In this document: piece after piece, positions 51,729 to 59,528 of the stretch
Position numbering within the stretch: position 1 is the stretch's first letter
Layout: each line of letters opens with the position of its first letter
NCBI RefSeq assembly: GCF_025318105.1
Contig: NZ_JAOANI010000009.1
Span: forward strand, 62,001-126,000
Direction: 5' to 3'
Length of the DNA stretch: 64,000 nucleotides
Source: Venatoribacter pacificus
GTDB taxonomy: Bacteria; Pseudomonadota; Gammaproteobacteria; Pseudomonadales; Oceanobacteraceae
Position numbers and translations under genes: made by a program
Notes under the pieces: model-generated
Database searches by the model: none
Seen by the model: the letters and a program-made list of their open reading frames with translations, nothing else
What the model was told of the DNA's origin: nothing

Positions 51729-52007
51729 ATGTCGTCTTCAGTGGGCAGTGATGTCAGCGTTAAATCAGTTGAAAGCCGTTCAGATGGTGCTGATGAGCAG
51801 CGTTGTCCGTTATGCGGCGGGCTTAATCAGTGTGCGGTTGCAGCACAAACAGAACCCTCGGCTTGCTGGTGTTTTCAGGCGGACGTCAGTCTCACTGAAT
51901 TGTTGCGCCAACAGGCTGATCTGCCTGGGGATTATTCCAGGCAGACATCCTGCATTTGTCCGGGTTGCGCATCAAGGCTGATATCTGAACAGGCGCGGAT
52001 ACCATAA
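51729..52007 (+). CDS. Cysteine-rich CWC-family protein
   Basis: ATG 51729 follows GAGG at four bases. The 92-residue protein has the CWC pattern: CPLCGGLNQCAVA, then ACWCF, then a Leu-rich stretch and SCICPGCAS, that is, four Cys pairs probably binding zinc. Function of the family is unknown. Its last 76 bases overlap the convergent solute-binding-protein gene, so one of the two C-termini is under double constraint. Confidence 0.8.
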   Translation: MSSSVGSDVSVKSVESRSDGADEQRCPLCGGLNQCAVAAQTEPSACWCFQADVSLTELLRQQADLPGDYSRQTSCICPGCASRLISEQARIP

Positions 52008-52810
52008 GGACGGAATAATTCGAGCAGCTTACCGTTGCTTTTCAGTTCATCCATCAGTTGGTTGATTTCGTTGGCTCCGGGCATAAAACCGGGGCGGATC
52101 AGGGCAGAATGCTGATAGCGCTGGTCATAACGATCAGAGACCAGAAACTCTTCGCGCGCGTCAGGGTTATCTTTAAAAAAGCGATGCAGAAACGCTTTGC
52201 TCATGACCGCAATATCACCATGACGTTCACGCAGCAGAGCCAGATTTTTTTCGTTGGTCCAGGATAAAATCATGTGGAAATTCTGCCGCAGATAGTTCTC
52301 GTCAGCGTTAAAACCGGCAAAGCCGTAATGAAAACCAAGAATTCCTATCATGCGTTTATTGTTAAGGTCGGCAAAGTATTGCTGATCACGGTTTTCCTCG
52401 GCCAGCGCCACATAGACTTCACCGTCGGTCTGGTAAGGGCGGGAGATTTCTACCGGAATATCTTCCCAGCCCCAGGCTGAATTCTCAAAAAAGATAATGT
52501 CGTAGTCGCCCATTTTAAACGCCTGATAACGGCGTTTGGGTGAAATTGGCACGGCTACAAACTGATATTGATTCTGGTGTTCGTTCAGGAGCTGAATCAG
52601 ACTGATGGCAATGCCTTCATATTCGCCCTGTTCATTTTGCTCAACATAAGGCGGATAAGGGTAAATGCCGACTTTGACCTGAATTTCCGCTTGCGGGGCA
52701 GCCCATGACAGTGGCGACAGCAGGATGAGTGCCAGCCAAAGCAAGAAACAGCGGCTGGCGATGATCTGTCGGAAAGGGTGGATTGTGATTCTGCCGGATT
52801 GCTTAACCAA
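51932..52810 (-). CDS. Periplasmic solute-binding protein, family 3 type
   Basis: 292 residues with a hydrophobic signal segment (about residues 20-37, ending PLSWAAPQA). The bilobed domain opens VKVGIYPYPPYVEQNEQGEYEGIAISLIQLLNEH and continues FKMGDYDIIFFENSAWGWE. No transporter genes are adjacent. It may serve a sensor or be one of several free binding proteins in this genome (compare 29663). The C-terminus has two Cys that could bond. Confidence 0.85.
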   Translation of the reverse strand: MVKQSGRITIHPFRQIIASRCFLLWLALILLSPLSWAAPQAEIQVKVGIYPYPPYVEQNEQGEYEGIAISLIQLLNEHQNQYQFVAVPISPKRRYQAFKMGDYDIIFFENSAWGWEDIPVEISRPYQTDGEVYVALAEENRDQQYFADLNNKRMIGILGFHYGFAGFNADENYLRQNFHMILSWTNEKNLALLRERHGDIAVMSKAFLHRFFKDNPDAREEFLVSDRYDQRYQHSALIRPGFMPGANEINQLMDELKSNGKLLELFRPYGIRACSDISLDAQPGQMQDVCLE

Positions 52811-52985
52811 TTCCTTGGCCTCTTTGTATAAGCTTTGTATACAGAGTAGCTCTACGTCAGGAGCTTGAAAAGATTTTACTCATCAAGCGCCTGCTAATTT
52901 AATAGGACCTGGCTTGGGAGCGGCTCTGAGCGCTGTTATAGTCCGGCCGACCATCGTTCTGAATACCCTGCAGGATGCCTGTTAT

Positions 52986-53543
52986 ATGACTGATTCTTCT
53001 TCTCAGACTTGCCATACGGATATGCGCCCGGCGGCTGACATACCATCAACACTGAAGCTGATCGACAGCTTGCGGTTTAATGCCCAGCTGGGTAAGCACA
53101 GCCACTTTTTTGCCTCTCTGAAGCGCCGCAACCTGCATATTCTTTGCGGTGTACCGGTGGTGGTCATCAACCTGATTCTGGGGTCGGTATTTTTTGCCCT
53201 GTTGCAGGCTGAGTTGCCAGACTGGGGTAAGTGGCTGAGTGCCGGGTTGGCGCTGCTGGCGGCGGCTTTAGGGGGCGTGCAGACCTTCTTCGATTTTAAG
53301 AAAAACTGCGCCGGACACCGCGAGGTCGGTAACGACTATCTGGGGCTGGCGCGTGAGTGTGAGCGCCTGCTGGCTTTATATGACGACGGCCTGATGACGC
53401 TGGAACAACTGGCCGCAGAATTGCGTCGGCTGAATGACGAATACGCGGATATTAACGAACGCGCCGAGATGTTTATCGTCTCGCCGCGCGAATACGAATA
53501 CGCCCGCCAGCGTCTGGCAACCCGTACCCAGCGGCGCGGCTGA
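52986..53543 (+). CDS. SLATT-domain two-helix membrane protein
   Basis: From ATG 52986 the protein has 185 residues. A cytoplasmic helix with HSHFFASLKRRNLHILCGVPVVV runs into two transmembrane helices (about 50-72 and 82-103). FFDFKKNCAGHREVGNDYLGLARECERLL and a C-terminal coiled helix follow. This is the SLATT pattern (SMODS and SLOG-associated two-TM effector). In the literature SLATT domains are predicted pore-forming effectors of nucleotide-signalling defence systems. No nucleotide cyclase, SLOG or other partner gene is adjacent here, so it is an orphan. Confidence 0.78.
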   Translation: MTDSSSQTCHTDMRPAADIPSTLKLIDSLRFNAQLGKHSHFFASLKRRNLHILCGVPVVVINLILGSVFFALLQAELPDWGKWLSAGLALLAAALGGVQTFFDFKKNCAGHREVGNDYLGLARECERLLALYDDGLMTLEQLAAELRRLNDEYADINERAEMFIVSPREYEYARQRLATRTQRRG

Positions 53544-53641
53544 ATATTCTGCAGCGGTGCTCAATGGCGTATTGGCACATTGGCTTGACAGCAGGTCTGC
53601 GATAGGGTCTGAATCGACATAATAATAACAAGGACAATACC

Positions 53642-55120
53642 ATGCCGACTGAATGGGCTTATCTGAGTGCTACCCGCTTGCTGGCTGTCATGGCGGCGGG
53701 ACAGCTGACCAGCCGGGAATTACTGGAGTATTACCGCCAGCGGATAGAGCAATACAATCCGCAGTTTAATGCCGTGGTGGCTACCGCGTTTGATGCCGCT
53801 TTGCGGCGCGCGGATCAGGCCGACAGCGCGCGCCGTAATGGCGAGTCCTGGGGACCGTTACACGGTCTGCCAATGACCATCAAAGATACCTTCGAAGTAC
53901 AGGGCATGCCCTGTGTTGCTGGCGCCCCGGCACTGGCCGGGCATCAGCCTGCCAATCATGCTTTTGCCGTTCAGCGTCTTGTAGACGCCGGAGCGATTAT
54001 TTTCGCCAAAACCAATGTGCCGCTCTACGCCGGCGATATTCAGAGCTACAACAAGGTGTACGGCACCACCAATAACCCATGGGATAACAGCCGCACGCCG
54101 GGTGGCTCGTCCGGTGGTGCGGCAGCGGCGCTGGCGGCGGGGTTTACCTCACTGGAACTGGGCTCGGATATCGGCGGCTCGATTCGGACACCGGCGCATT
54201 TTTGTGGGGTGTTCGGCCATAAAACCACCTATGGCATTGTCTCCAGCCGGGGCCATATTCCCGGCCCGCCGGGCATGCTGAGCGAACCGGATCTGGCCGT
54301 TCCCGGTCCGCTGGCGCGCAGTGCCGAAGATCTGGATCTGGCGCTACAGGTGGTGGCCGCTTCCGGACCGCTGATGTCGGAGCACTGGTCACTGACACTG
54401 CCACCACCACGGGCAACGCAACTGCAGGATTTTCGCGTGCTGCTGTGGCTGGATGATCCGCTCTGTCCGCTGGATGAGAACCTGAAACCCGTGTATGAGC
54501 GGCTGCATCAGCAGTTGCAGCAGCTGGGCGCCAGCGTGACTTTGGGAGCACCGGATGGTGTATCGCTGAGCCGCTTCTTTCCAACCTATATGAGCCTGCT
54601 GGGCTCAGTGCTGGGCTCCGGCATGAAGCCCGGACAGCGGCGCATGATGCGTCTGATGGGCGGCATGGCCAGACGTTTTGGCCGCTGGCTGAAAAGCGGC
54701 GCGTATGGTGATGAGTTTTTACTGGGTATGGGCCAGAGCCATGCCGACTGGGTAAAACGCAGTGAAGAGCGTCATCGCCTGAGCGAGTCGTTCAGCAAGC
54801 TGTTTGACGACTACGATGTGGTGCTGACACCGGTGGCAATGACCGCGGCCTTCCGTCATTTACAGGATGTTCCGATTCAGGTGCGCAAACTGGATGTAAA
54901 TGGCGAGCGGCGTAACTACTCCGATATGTTTATGTGGATTGCACCGGCCACGCTGATGGGGCTGCCTGCGACCAGTGCTCCTGTGGGCCAGACCGCCGCC
55001 GGCCTGCCGGTTGGCATTCAGATTCTGGGGCGCCGCTACGATGACCGCACGACCATTGAATTTGCCCGGCTGCTGGAACAGGCGGGGATGGATTTCCGTG
55101 CACCGCCGGGGCTGAGCTGA
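53642..55120 (+). CDS. Amidase (amidase signature family)
   Basis: 492 residues; AAGGA lies seven bases before the ATG. The Ser-cisSer-Lys triad is visible: Lys81 in PMTIKDTFEV, the GGSSGG loop (Ser156/157), and nucleophile Ser180 in SDIGGSIRTPA. The N-terminal helix region is typical (SATRLLAVMAAGQLTSRELLEYYRQRIEQYNPQFNAV). It hydrolyses amides, but the substrate cannot be read from sequence. The stop TGA is immediately followed by the ATG of a TSUP exporter, so the two are translationally coupled and may act on one compound. Confidence 0.94.
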   Translation: MPTEWAYLSATRLLAVMAAGQLTSRELLEYYRQRIEQYNPQFNAVVATAFDAALRRADQADSARRNGESWGPLHGLPMTIKDTFEVQGMPCVAGAPALAGHQPANHAFAVQRLVDAGAIIFAKTNVPLYAGDIQSYNKVYGTTNNPWDNSRTPGGSSGGAAAALAAGFTSLELGSDIGGSIRTPAHFCGVFGHKTTYGIVSSRGHIPGPPGMLSEPDLAVPGPLARSAEDLDLALQVVAASGPLMSEHWSLTLPPPRATQLQDFRVLLWLDDPLCPLDENLKPVYERLHQQLQQLGASVTLGAPDGVSLSRFFPTYMSLLGSVLGSGMKPGQRRMMRLMGGMARRFGRWLKSGAYGDEFLLGMGQSHADWVKRSEERHRLSESFSKLFDDYDVVLTPVAMTAAFRHLQDVPIQVRKLDVNGERRNYSDMFMWIAPATLMGLPATSAPVGQTAAGLPVGIQILGRRYDDRTTIEFARLLEQAGMDFRAPPGLS

Positions 55121-55909
55121 ATGCCGGCAGGAGAGGATGGCAGCCTGCTGGCTGTACTCTTTGCCGGGTTATCGGTACCGGCGTTGCTGACCTTATTGCT
55201 GTGCAGTTTTCTTGGCTCATTGCTGACGGCGGCCCTGGGTGTGGGCGGCGGAGCATTTCTGATTACGGTAATGGCCGGTATTGTGCCGCCGCTGGCACTG
55301 ATTCCGTTGCACGGCATGGTGCAGCTGGGTTCTAACGGTTCCCGCGCCTGGCTGGCCCGGCGGTATACTCAATGGCCTAAGGTCGGTTGGTTTTTAGCCG
55401 GTGCTTTACTGGCCGTCGTGTTAACTGTGATGGCTCTTTGGTGGCTGAATGAGCGTATTGATCCGGGTGTTATTCCGCTGCTGGTGGGCCTGTTTATCCT
55501 CTGGCTGAGCTGGGGCAAAGTGCCGCCGGTTGGGCTGGGTGAACAGCCGCTGGGGCTGTTTGTGGGCGGCTGGCTGACAACACTGGCGACCATGCTGGTT
55601 GGCGCTACCGGGCCTCTGGTGTCAGCCTGGCTGGGGCGTGGCAGTGGTGACCGCTGGCAATACACGGCCAATTTTTCGACCTGTATGAGTGTGCAGCATC
55701 TATTAAAAGTTGTGGTCTTTGGTTTTGCCGGTTTCGCTTTCAGCCAGTGGCTACCGTTGTTGTTGCTGATGGTGATGGCCGGTTATCTGGGTACCCGTGC
55801 CGGTCTGAAGCTGATGGGCAAAATTCCGGAAGCACTGTTCCGCACACTGTTCCGCTGGGTATTGACGTTGCTGGCGCTGCGGCTGATCTGGATGTGGTAC
55901 CAGGCCTGA
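55121..55909 (+). CDS. TSUP-family anion exporter (TauE/SafE)
   Basis: 262 residues, about eight membrane helices. The family motif appears at residues 30-50 (LGSLLTAALGVGGGAFLITVMAG), with FVGGWLTTLATMLVGATGPLVSAWLG in the second half. It begins directly after the amidase stop with no spacer and no separate ribosome site, indicating coupled translation. I infer export of an acid anion formed by the amidase, without proof. Confidence 0.88.
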   Translation: MPAGEDGSLLAVLFAGLSVPALLTLLLCSFLGSLLTAALGVGGGAFLITVMAGIVPPLALIPLHGMVQLGSNGSRAWLARRYTQWPKVGWFLAGALLAVVLTVMALWWLNERIDPGVIPLLVGLFILWLSWGKVPPVGLGEQPLGLFVGGWLTTLATMLVGATGPLVSAWLGRGSGDRWQYTANFSTCMSVQHLLKVVVFGFAGFAFSQWLPLLLLMVMAGYLGTRAGLKLMGKIPEALFRTLFRWVLTLLALRLIWMWYQA

Positions 55910-55921
55910 GCAGCCGCGCGC

Positions 55922-56365
55922 TCAGACGCCGATATCTTCGTTCCACAGCGTTGGCTGATCGGCAATAAAGCTGCGCATCAGTTCAATGCATTCTGCATCA
56001 TTGAGTACGGTGAGGCTGACGCCACGTTCGCGCATATGGGCTTCAGCGCCCATAAAGGTAACGTTTTCGCCGATCACCACCCGCGGGATGCCATACAGCA
56101 ACGCGGCGCCACTGCACATATCGCAGGGGGACAGGGTGGAGTAGAGCGTGCAGTCGCGGTAGTCGGCGGCGGTTAAGCGTCCGGCGTTTTCCAGACAATC
56201 CATCTCGGCGTGTAATACCACGCTGTTCTGTTGTACCCGGCGGTTATGGCCGCGGCCGATAATCTGCCCGTCTTTGACCAGCACAGAGCCGATGGGGATG
56301 CCGCCTTCGGCCAGTCCTTTACGTGCTTCTTCCAGTGCGGCCTGCATCGCTTGCTGATCGTTCAT
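55922..56365 (-). CDS. Cytosine-deaminase-like nucleoside/base deaminase, yeast FCY1 type
   Basis: 147 residues of the CDA fold. Zinc and catalytic residues are His52 and Glu54 (HAEMDC), Cys81 and Cys84 (SPCDMC). STLSPCDMCSGAALLYGIPRVVIGENV, and the C-terminal FIADQPTLWNEDIGV, closely resemble yeast cytosine deaminase Fcy1 as I remember it (TLSPCDMCTG..., ending in W-x-E-D-I-G). This differs from the bacterial CodA amidohydrolase and from tRNA adenosine deaminase TadA. It converts cytosine to uracil, or a related base, for pyrimidine salvage. It is convergent with the TSUP gene, 12 bases apart. Confidence 0.85.
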   Translation of the reverse strand: MNDQQAMQAALEEARKGLAEGGIPIGSVLVKDGQIIGRGHNRRVQQNSVVLHAEMDCLENAGRLTAADYRDCTLYSTLSPCDMCSGAALLYGIPRVVIGENVTFMGAEAHMRERGVSLTVLNDAECIELMRSFIADQPTLWNEDIGV

Positions 56366-56417
56366 CGGTTTGTCCTTTTGCCTGTTTTAGTTTTAGCCGG
56401 TTGCTGTTGTTATTGGG

Positions 56418-56927
56418 CTACCAGAGGTCGCCAAAACGTTCGCGGTGGCTTAAGTATAAGCGCAGGTCGAATTCCAGCTGGTGGTAATCCGGCTCCATAT
56501 AACAGCACAGTTTGTAGAAGGCTTTGTTGTGTTCTTTCTCGCGCAGGTGCGCCAGTTCGTGTACCAGAATCATGCGTAAAAATGCTTCCGGCACCTGACG
56601 GAACAGGGTGGATACACGGATTTCGTGCTTGGCTTTCAGTTTGTTGCCCTGCACCCGCGAGACAAAGGTGTGCAGTCCGAGGGCGTGATTAATGACGTGA
56701 ATTTTGTCGTCATAAATCACTTTGCTCAGCGGCGGAGAGCTGCGCAGATGATCGTTTTTTAAATCAATGGTGTAGTCGTACAGCGCGCGCTCATTGCTGA
56801 GAGCGTGACTGTGCGGGTATTTCTTCAGCAGCAGCGCACCCACGCGGTCAGCTTCCAGCAGCTCGGCCGCCTGACGTTGCAGGTCGGGGCTGTAGCCGTT
56901 GAGATAGTTTATCTGGCGTTGTTTCAT
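56418..56927 (-). CDS. YgjP-like zinc metallohydrolase (M48/DUF45 type)
   Basis: 169 residues with the zinc motif VHELAHLREKEHNKAFY: His123, Glu124 and His127, third ligand probably His133. The gluzincin-like core is preceded by a helical region. This matches the short YgjP/DUF45 group, cytoplasmic proteins of uncertain activity. It lies 52 bases after the deaminase on the same strand reading leftward, so they may share a transcript. Confidence 0.85.
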   Translation of the reverse strand: MKQRQINYLNGYSPDLQRQAAELLEADRVGALLLKKYPHSHALSNERALYDYTIDLKNDHLRSSPPLSKVIYDDKIHVINHALGLHTFVSRVQGNKLKAKHEIRVSTLFRQVPEAFLRMILVHELAHLREKEHNKAFYKLCCYMEPDYHQLEFDLRLYLSHRERFGDLW

Positions 56928-56957
56928 TGGTTTGGTTTACGCATGGTTAACGATGTT

Positions 56958-57860
56958 TCAGGGATTCAGTGCATGGTTACGGCACAGTTCAATCCAGGCC
57001 TGAATACCGGCGCTGCGGTATTTCTGGCGGTGCACAATCATATACAACTGGCGGCTGAAGTCGCGCTGCGGGGCGGTTAAATGCACCAGACTGCCACGGC
57101 GGAAAGCATCGGTAAGAGTAATCTGCGACAAACAGCCGATGCCGAGCCGCGCTTCCACCGCGCGCTTGATGGCTTCGGTGTGTTGTAACTCCAGGGTGAT
57201 GTTGAGGTCGGGCAGCAGGCCATGCAGGGCACGGTCAAACGCCTGCCGGGTACCGGAGCCGCTTTCGCGCAGAATCCAGCGGGCGGCGAGTAAGTCGCTG
57301 TCGTCGATATGGCCCTGCTGTTGTTGCTTGTGCGCCAGCTCGTCATCCGGGTGGCAGAATACGGCCAGTTCGTCGTTATGCCAGGGGATCATTTCCAGTT
57401 CCGGGTGATTCAGTTCGCCTTCAATCAGGCCGATGTCCAGCTCGTAGTTCAGCACCTTATCGGCAATCTGGCGGGTGTTGGCCACATCCAGCCGTACCGG
57501 TGCATCCGGGTGTTCGGCCATGTATTTCGCCATTAATCCCACCGCCAGATAATTGCCGATGGACAGTGTCGCGCCGACATTCAGTGGCCCGGCTTCAGCA
57601 TGGCGCAGCAGAATCTGCTCAAAATCCTGTGCCTGGGCCAGCAGCGCTTCGGCACGTGGCCGCACCAGCCGGCCTTGCTCGTTCAGTTGCAGGCGCTTGC
57701 CAATACGGTCAAACAGCTGCACCGCAAACTGATGCTCAAAGTCTTTCAGAGCACTGCTGGCTGCGCTTTGCGACATCGCCAGTTCGTCTGCGGCACGGGT
57801 CAGGTTCTGATGGTGGGCGATGGCGATAAACACTTGCAGTTGGCGCAGGGTGTAGCGCAT
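56958..57860 (-). CDS. LysR-family regulator, FinR-like
   Basis: 300 residues. The helix-turn-helix covers residues 4-62 (LRQLQVFIAIAHHQNLTRAADELAMSQSAASSALKDFEHQFAVQLFDR) and the effector domain begins at about 90 (GPLNVGATLSIGNYLAVGLM). It is divergent from fpr with a 138-base gap. In Pseudomonas the LysR protein FinR activates fpr from exactly this position under oxidative stress and iron limitation. The gap contains a 21-base inverted repeat. I left the symbol blank because homology to FinR is judged by layout rather than alignment. Confidence 0.9.
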   Translation of the reverse strand: MRYTLRQLQVFIAIAHHQNLTRAADELAMSQSAASSALKDFEHQFAVQLFDRIGKRLQLNEQGRLVRPRAEALLAQAQDFEQILLRHAEAGPLNVGATLSIGNYLAVGLMAKYMAEHPDAPVRLDVANTRQIADKVLNYELDIGLIEGELNHPELEMIPWHNDELAVFCHPDDELAHKQQQQGHIDDSDLLAARWILRESGSGTRQAFDRALHGLLPDLNITLELQHTEAIKRAVEARLGIGCLSQITLTDAFRRGSLVHLTAPQRDFSRQLYMIVHRQKYRSAGIQAWIELCRNHALNP

Positions 57861-57891
57861 GGCGGCCTCTGGCGGTGAGTCATGTGGAGTG

Positions 57892-57912
57892 TTATTCGGT
57901 AAAACCGAATAA
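57892..57912. promoter_or_regulatory. Inverted repeat in the LysR/fpr intergenic region
   Basis: TTATTCGGT-AAA-ACCGAATAA is a perfect dyad with nine-base arms, and a half-site-like TTATTCAGATAA follows at once. It lies about 32 bases before the LysR start and 87 before fpr, a good position for a LysR activator site. Confidence 0.7.
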
Positions 57913-57998
57913 AGTTATTCAGATAACTTGATTTGCCGATAGTCTGCCGTGGGGTACTCTGCCTGACAAGTTAAATTGGCCGCCAGGAACCAGCCATT

Positions 57999-58772
57999 AT
58001 GAGCAATCTGATCCGCGAAACTGTTACCAGTGTGCATCACTGGAATGAAACTCTGTTCAGCTTTACCACCACCCGTAATCAGGGGCTGCGTTTCAAGAAT
58101 GGTCATTTCACAATGATTGGTCTGGAAGTGGAAGATAAACCACTGCTGCGCGCTTACAGTATTGCCAGCGCCAACTATGAAGAAGAGATGGAATTTTTCT
58201 CCATTAAAGTGCAGGACGGCCCGCTGACCTCACATCTGCAAAAGCTGCAGGTTGGCGATGAGATTCTGGTGGGTACCAAGCCGGTTGGCACGCTGATTAC
58301 CGATAACCTGCTGCCGGGAAAAAACCTCTATCTGCTGAGCACCGGCACGGGGTTGGCACCTTTCATGAGCATCATCAAAGATCTGGATGTTTACGAGCAG
58401 TACGACCATGTGATTCTGACCCACGGCGTGCGCTGGATATCCGAGCTGGCGTATCAGCAGCGTATTCAGGATGAGCTGCCAAATAACGAGTATTTTGGCG
58501 ATGTGGTGCGTAAAAAACTGATTTATTACCCAACGGTTACCCGTGAACCGTTCCGCAACAATGGCCGTTTAACCGATGCGCTGACCAGCGGTAAGCTCAC
58601 CCGTGATATTGGTCTGGCGGATCTGAATCCGGAAACTGACCGTTTTATGCTCTGCGGCAGCCCGGCCATGCTGGATGACCTGACCAGAATTCTCGATGAC
58701 ATGGGTTTTGAAGAAGCGCGTGGCGGTAAGCCGGGACATTATGTGATTGAGCGCGCTTTCGTCGAAAAGTAA
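57999..58772 (+). CDS. fpr: Ferredoxin/flavodoxin-NADP reductase
   Basis: 257 residues. The FAD site is LLRAYSIASANYEEEMEFFSIKV (R-x-Y-S pattern near residue 50). The NADP site is LLSTGTGLAPFMSIIKDL, with VILTHGVR and FMLCGSPAMLDD as further contacts. The end YVIERAFVEK matches the bacterial subclass IIA enzymes. It moves electrons between NADPH and ferredoxin or flavodoxin in stress responses and iron-sulfur metabolism. It is divergent from a FinR-like gene and followed by a long terminator hairpin. Confidence 0.96.
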   Translation: MSNLIRETVTSVHHWNETLFSFTTTRNQGLRFKNGHFTMIGLEVEDKPLLRAYSIASANYEEEMEFFSIKVQDGPLTSHLQKLQVGDEILVGTKPVGTLITDNLLPGKNLYLLSTGTGLAPFMSIIKDLDVYEQYDHVILTHGVRWISELAYQQRIQDELPNNEYFGDVVRKKLIYYPTVTREPFRNNGRLTDALTSGKLTRDIGLADLNPETDRFMLCGSPAMLDDLTRILDDMGFEEARGGKPGHYVIERAFVEK

Positions 58773-58815
58773 GACGTTGTTGCAAATAAATTCGCCGTGA
58801 TAACGGCAAGCGGGT

Positions 58816-58884
58816 AAGCCCGCCCGTTCTGCAACCTGTCGGAATCTTGGCCCGGCAGGCCGCAGAACGGGCGGGCTTTTTTAT
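58816..58884. terminator. Long terminator hairpin between fpr and the MarR gene
   Basis: A perfect 17-base inverted repeat (AAGCCCGCCCGTTCTGC and its complement) encloses a second eight-pair stem (CCTGTCGG/CCGGCAGG), followed by six T. It ends fpr (plus); the opposite strand lacks an equally good T-run. Confidence 0.9.
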
Positions 58885-58891
58885 TCGGGGA

Positions 58892-59392
58892 TTATTCCTC
58901 TGCGTACTCAAAACTGAGCAGCAGCTGGCGCAGCAGATCGTTCAGTTGCTGTTGTTGTTCAGGCTCTAATGCTTTGAGCAGACGTGCCTGCAACTGCACA
59001 TGGCGGGTAACGGCGTTACTGATCAGCTCGTGTCCGCTGCTGCTCAGTTGCACTAATAAACTGCGGCGGTCATCGGGGTCAGGCAGTCGTTCAATCAGTC
59101 CGCGCTCTTCCAGCCGGTTCAGGCGGTTGGTCATGGCACCGGAGGTCAGCATGGCGGATTTAAACAAAACCGTGGGGGTTAAGCGGTAGGGCGGGCCGCT
59201 GCGCAGCAGGGTGGCCAGCACATCAAACTCGCCACCGGCTAGTCCGAATTCCTTATGCAGCTCGTTGATTTCCTGACGTATATGGTTTGCCAGACGGGAT
59301 ATCCGGCCAATGGCTTCCATCGGCCATATGTCCAGATCCGGGCGCTCCTGCTGCCACTGGGCGACAATAAAATCCACATGGTCCTGCGTCAT
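58892..59392 (-). CDS. MarR-family transcriptional regulator
   Basis: 166 residues from ATG 59392 (AGG upstream); the frame's nine extra codons are unsupported. The winged helix covers about residues 50-115 (GGEFDVLATLLRSGPPYRLTPTVLFKSAMLTSGAMTNRLNRLEERGLIERLPDPDDRRSLLVQLSSSG), and dimerisation helices lie at both ends. It is divergent from the EamA transporter gene at 59529 with two similar dyads between them, so it most likely represses both. The ligand is unknown. Confidence 0.94.
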   Translation of the reverse strand: MTQDHVDFIVAQWQQERPDLDIWPMEAIGRISRLANHIRQEINELHKEFGLAGGEFDVLATLLRSGPPYRLTPTVLFKSAMLTSGAMTNRLNRLEERGLIERLPDPDDRRSLLVQLSSSGHELISNAVTRHVQLQARLLKALEPEQQQQLNDLLRQLLLSFEYAEE

Positions 59393-59439
59393 AACGTTAC
59401 CTATCTCTGCTGCAATCACGCAGAAGTCTGCCCGGATAT

Positions 59440-59457
59440 TATCTTAACGTAAAGATA
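59440..59457. promoter_or_regulatory. Candidate MarR operator 1
   Basis: TATCTTAACGTAAAGATA has TATCTT/AAGATA arms around six bases. It is near the MarR gene start and nearly identical in layout to the dyad 57 bases to the right. Confidence 0.8.
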
Positions 59458-59496
59458 TTTGACCCGTGGTCGTGGAGAATATATCTTTGTCTTAAA

Positions 59497-59514
59497 TATC
59501 TTAATGTGAAGATA
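59497..59514. promoter_or_regulatory. Candidate MarR operator 2
   Basis: TATCTTAATGTGAAGATA has the same arms and length as operator 1. It lies 15 bases before the transporter's ATG, where binding would block expression. Confidence 0.8.
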
Positions 59515-59528
59515 AGTGGTGGTGTGGG

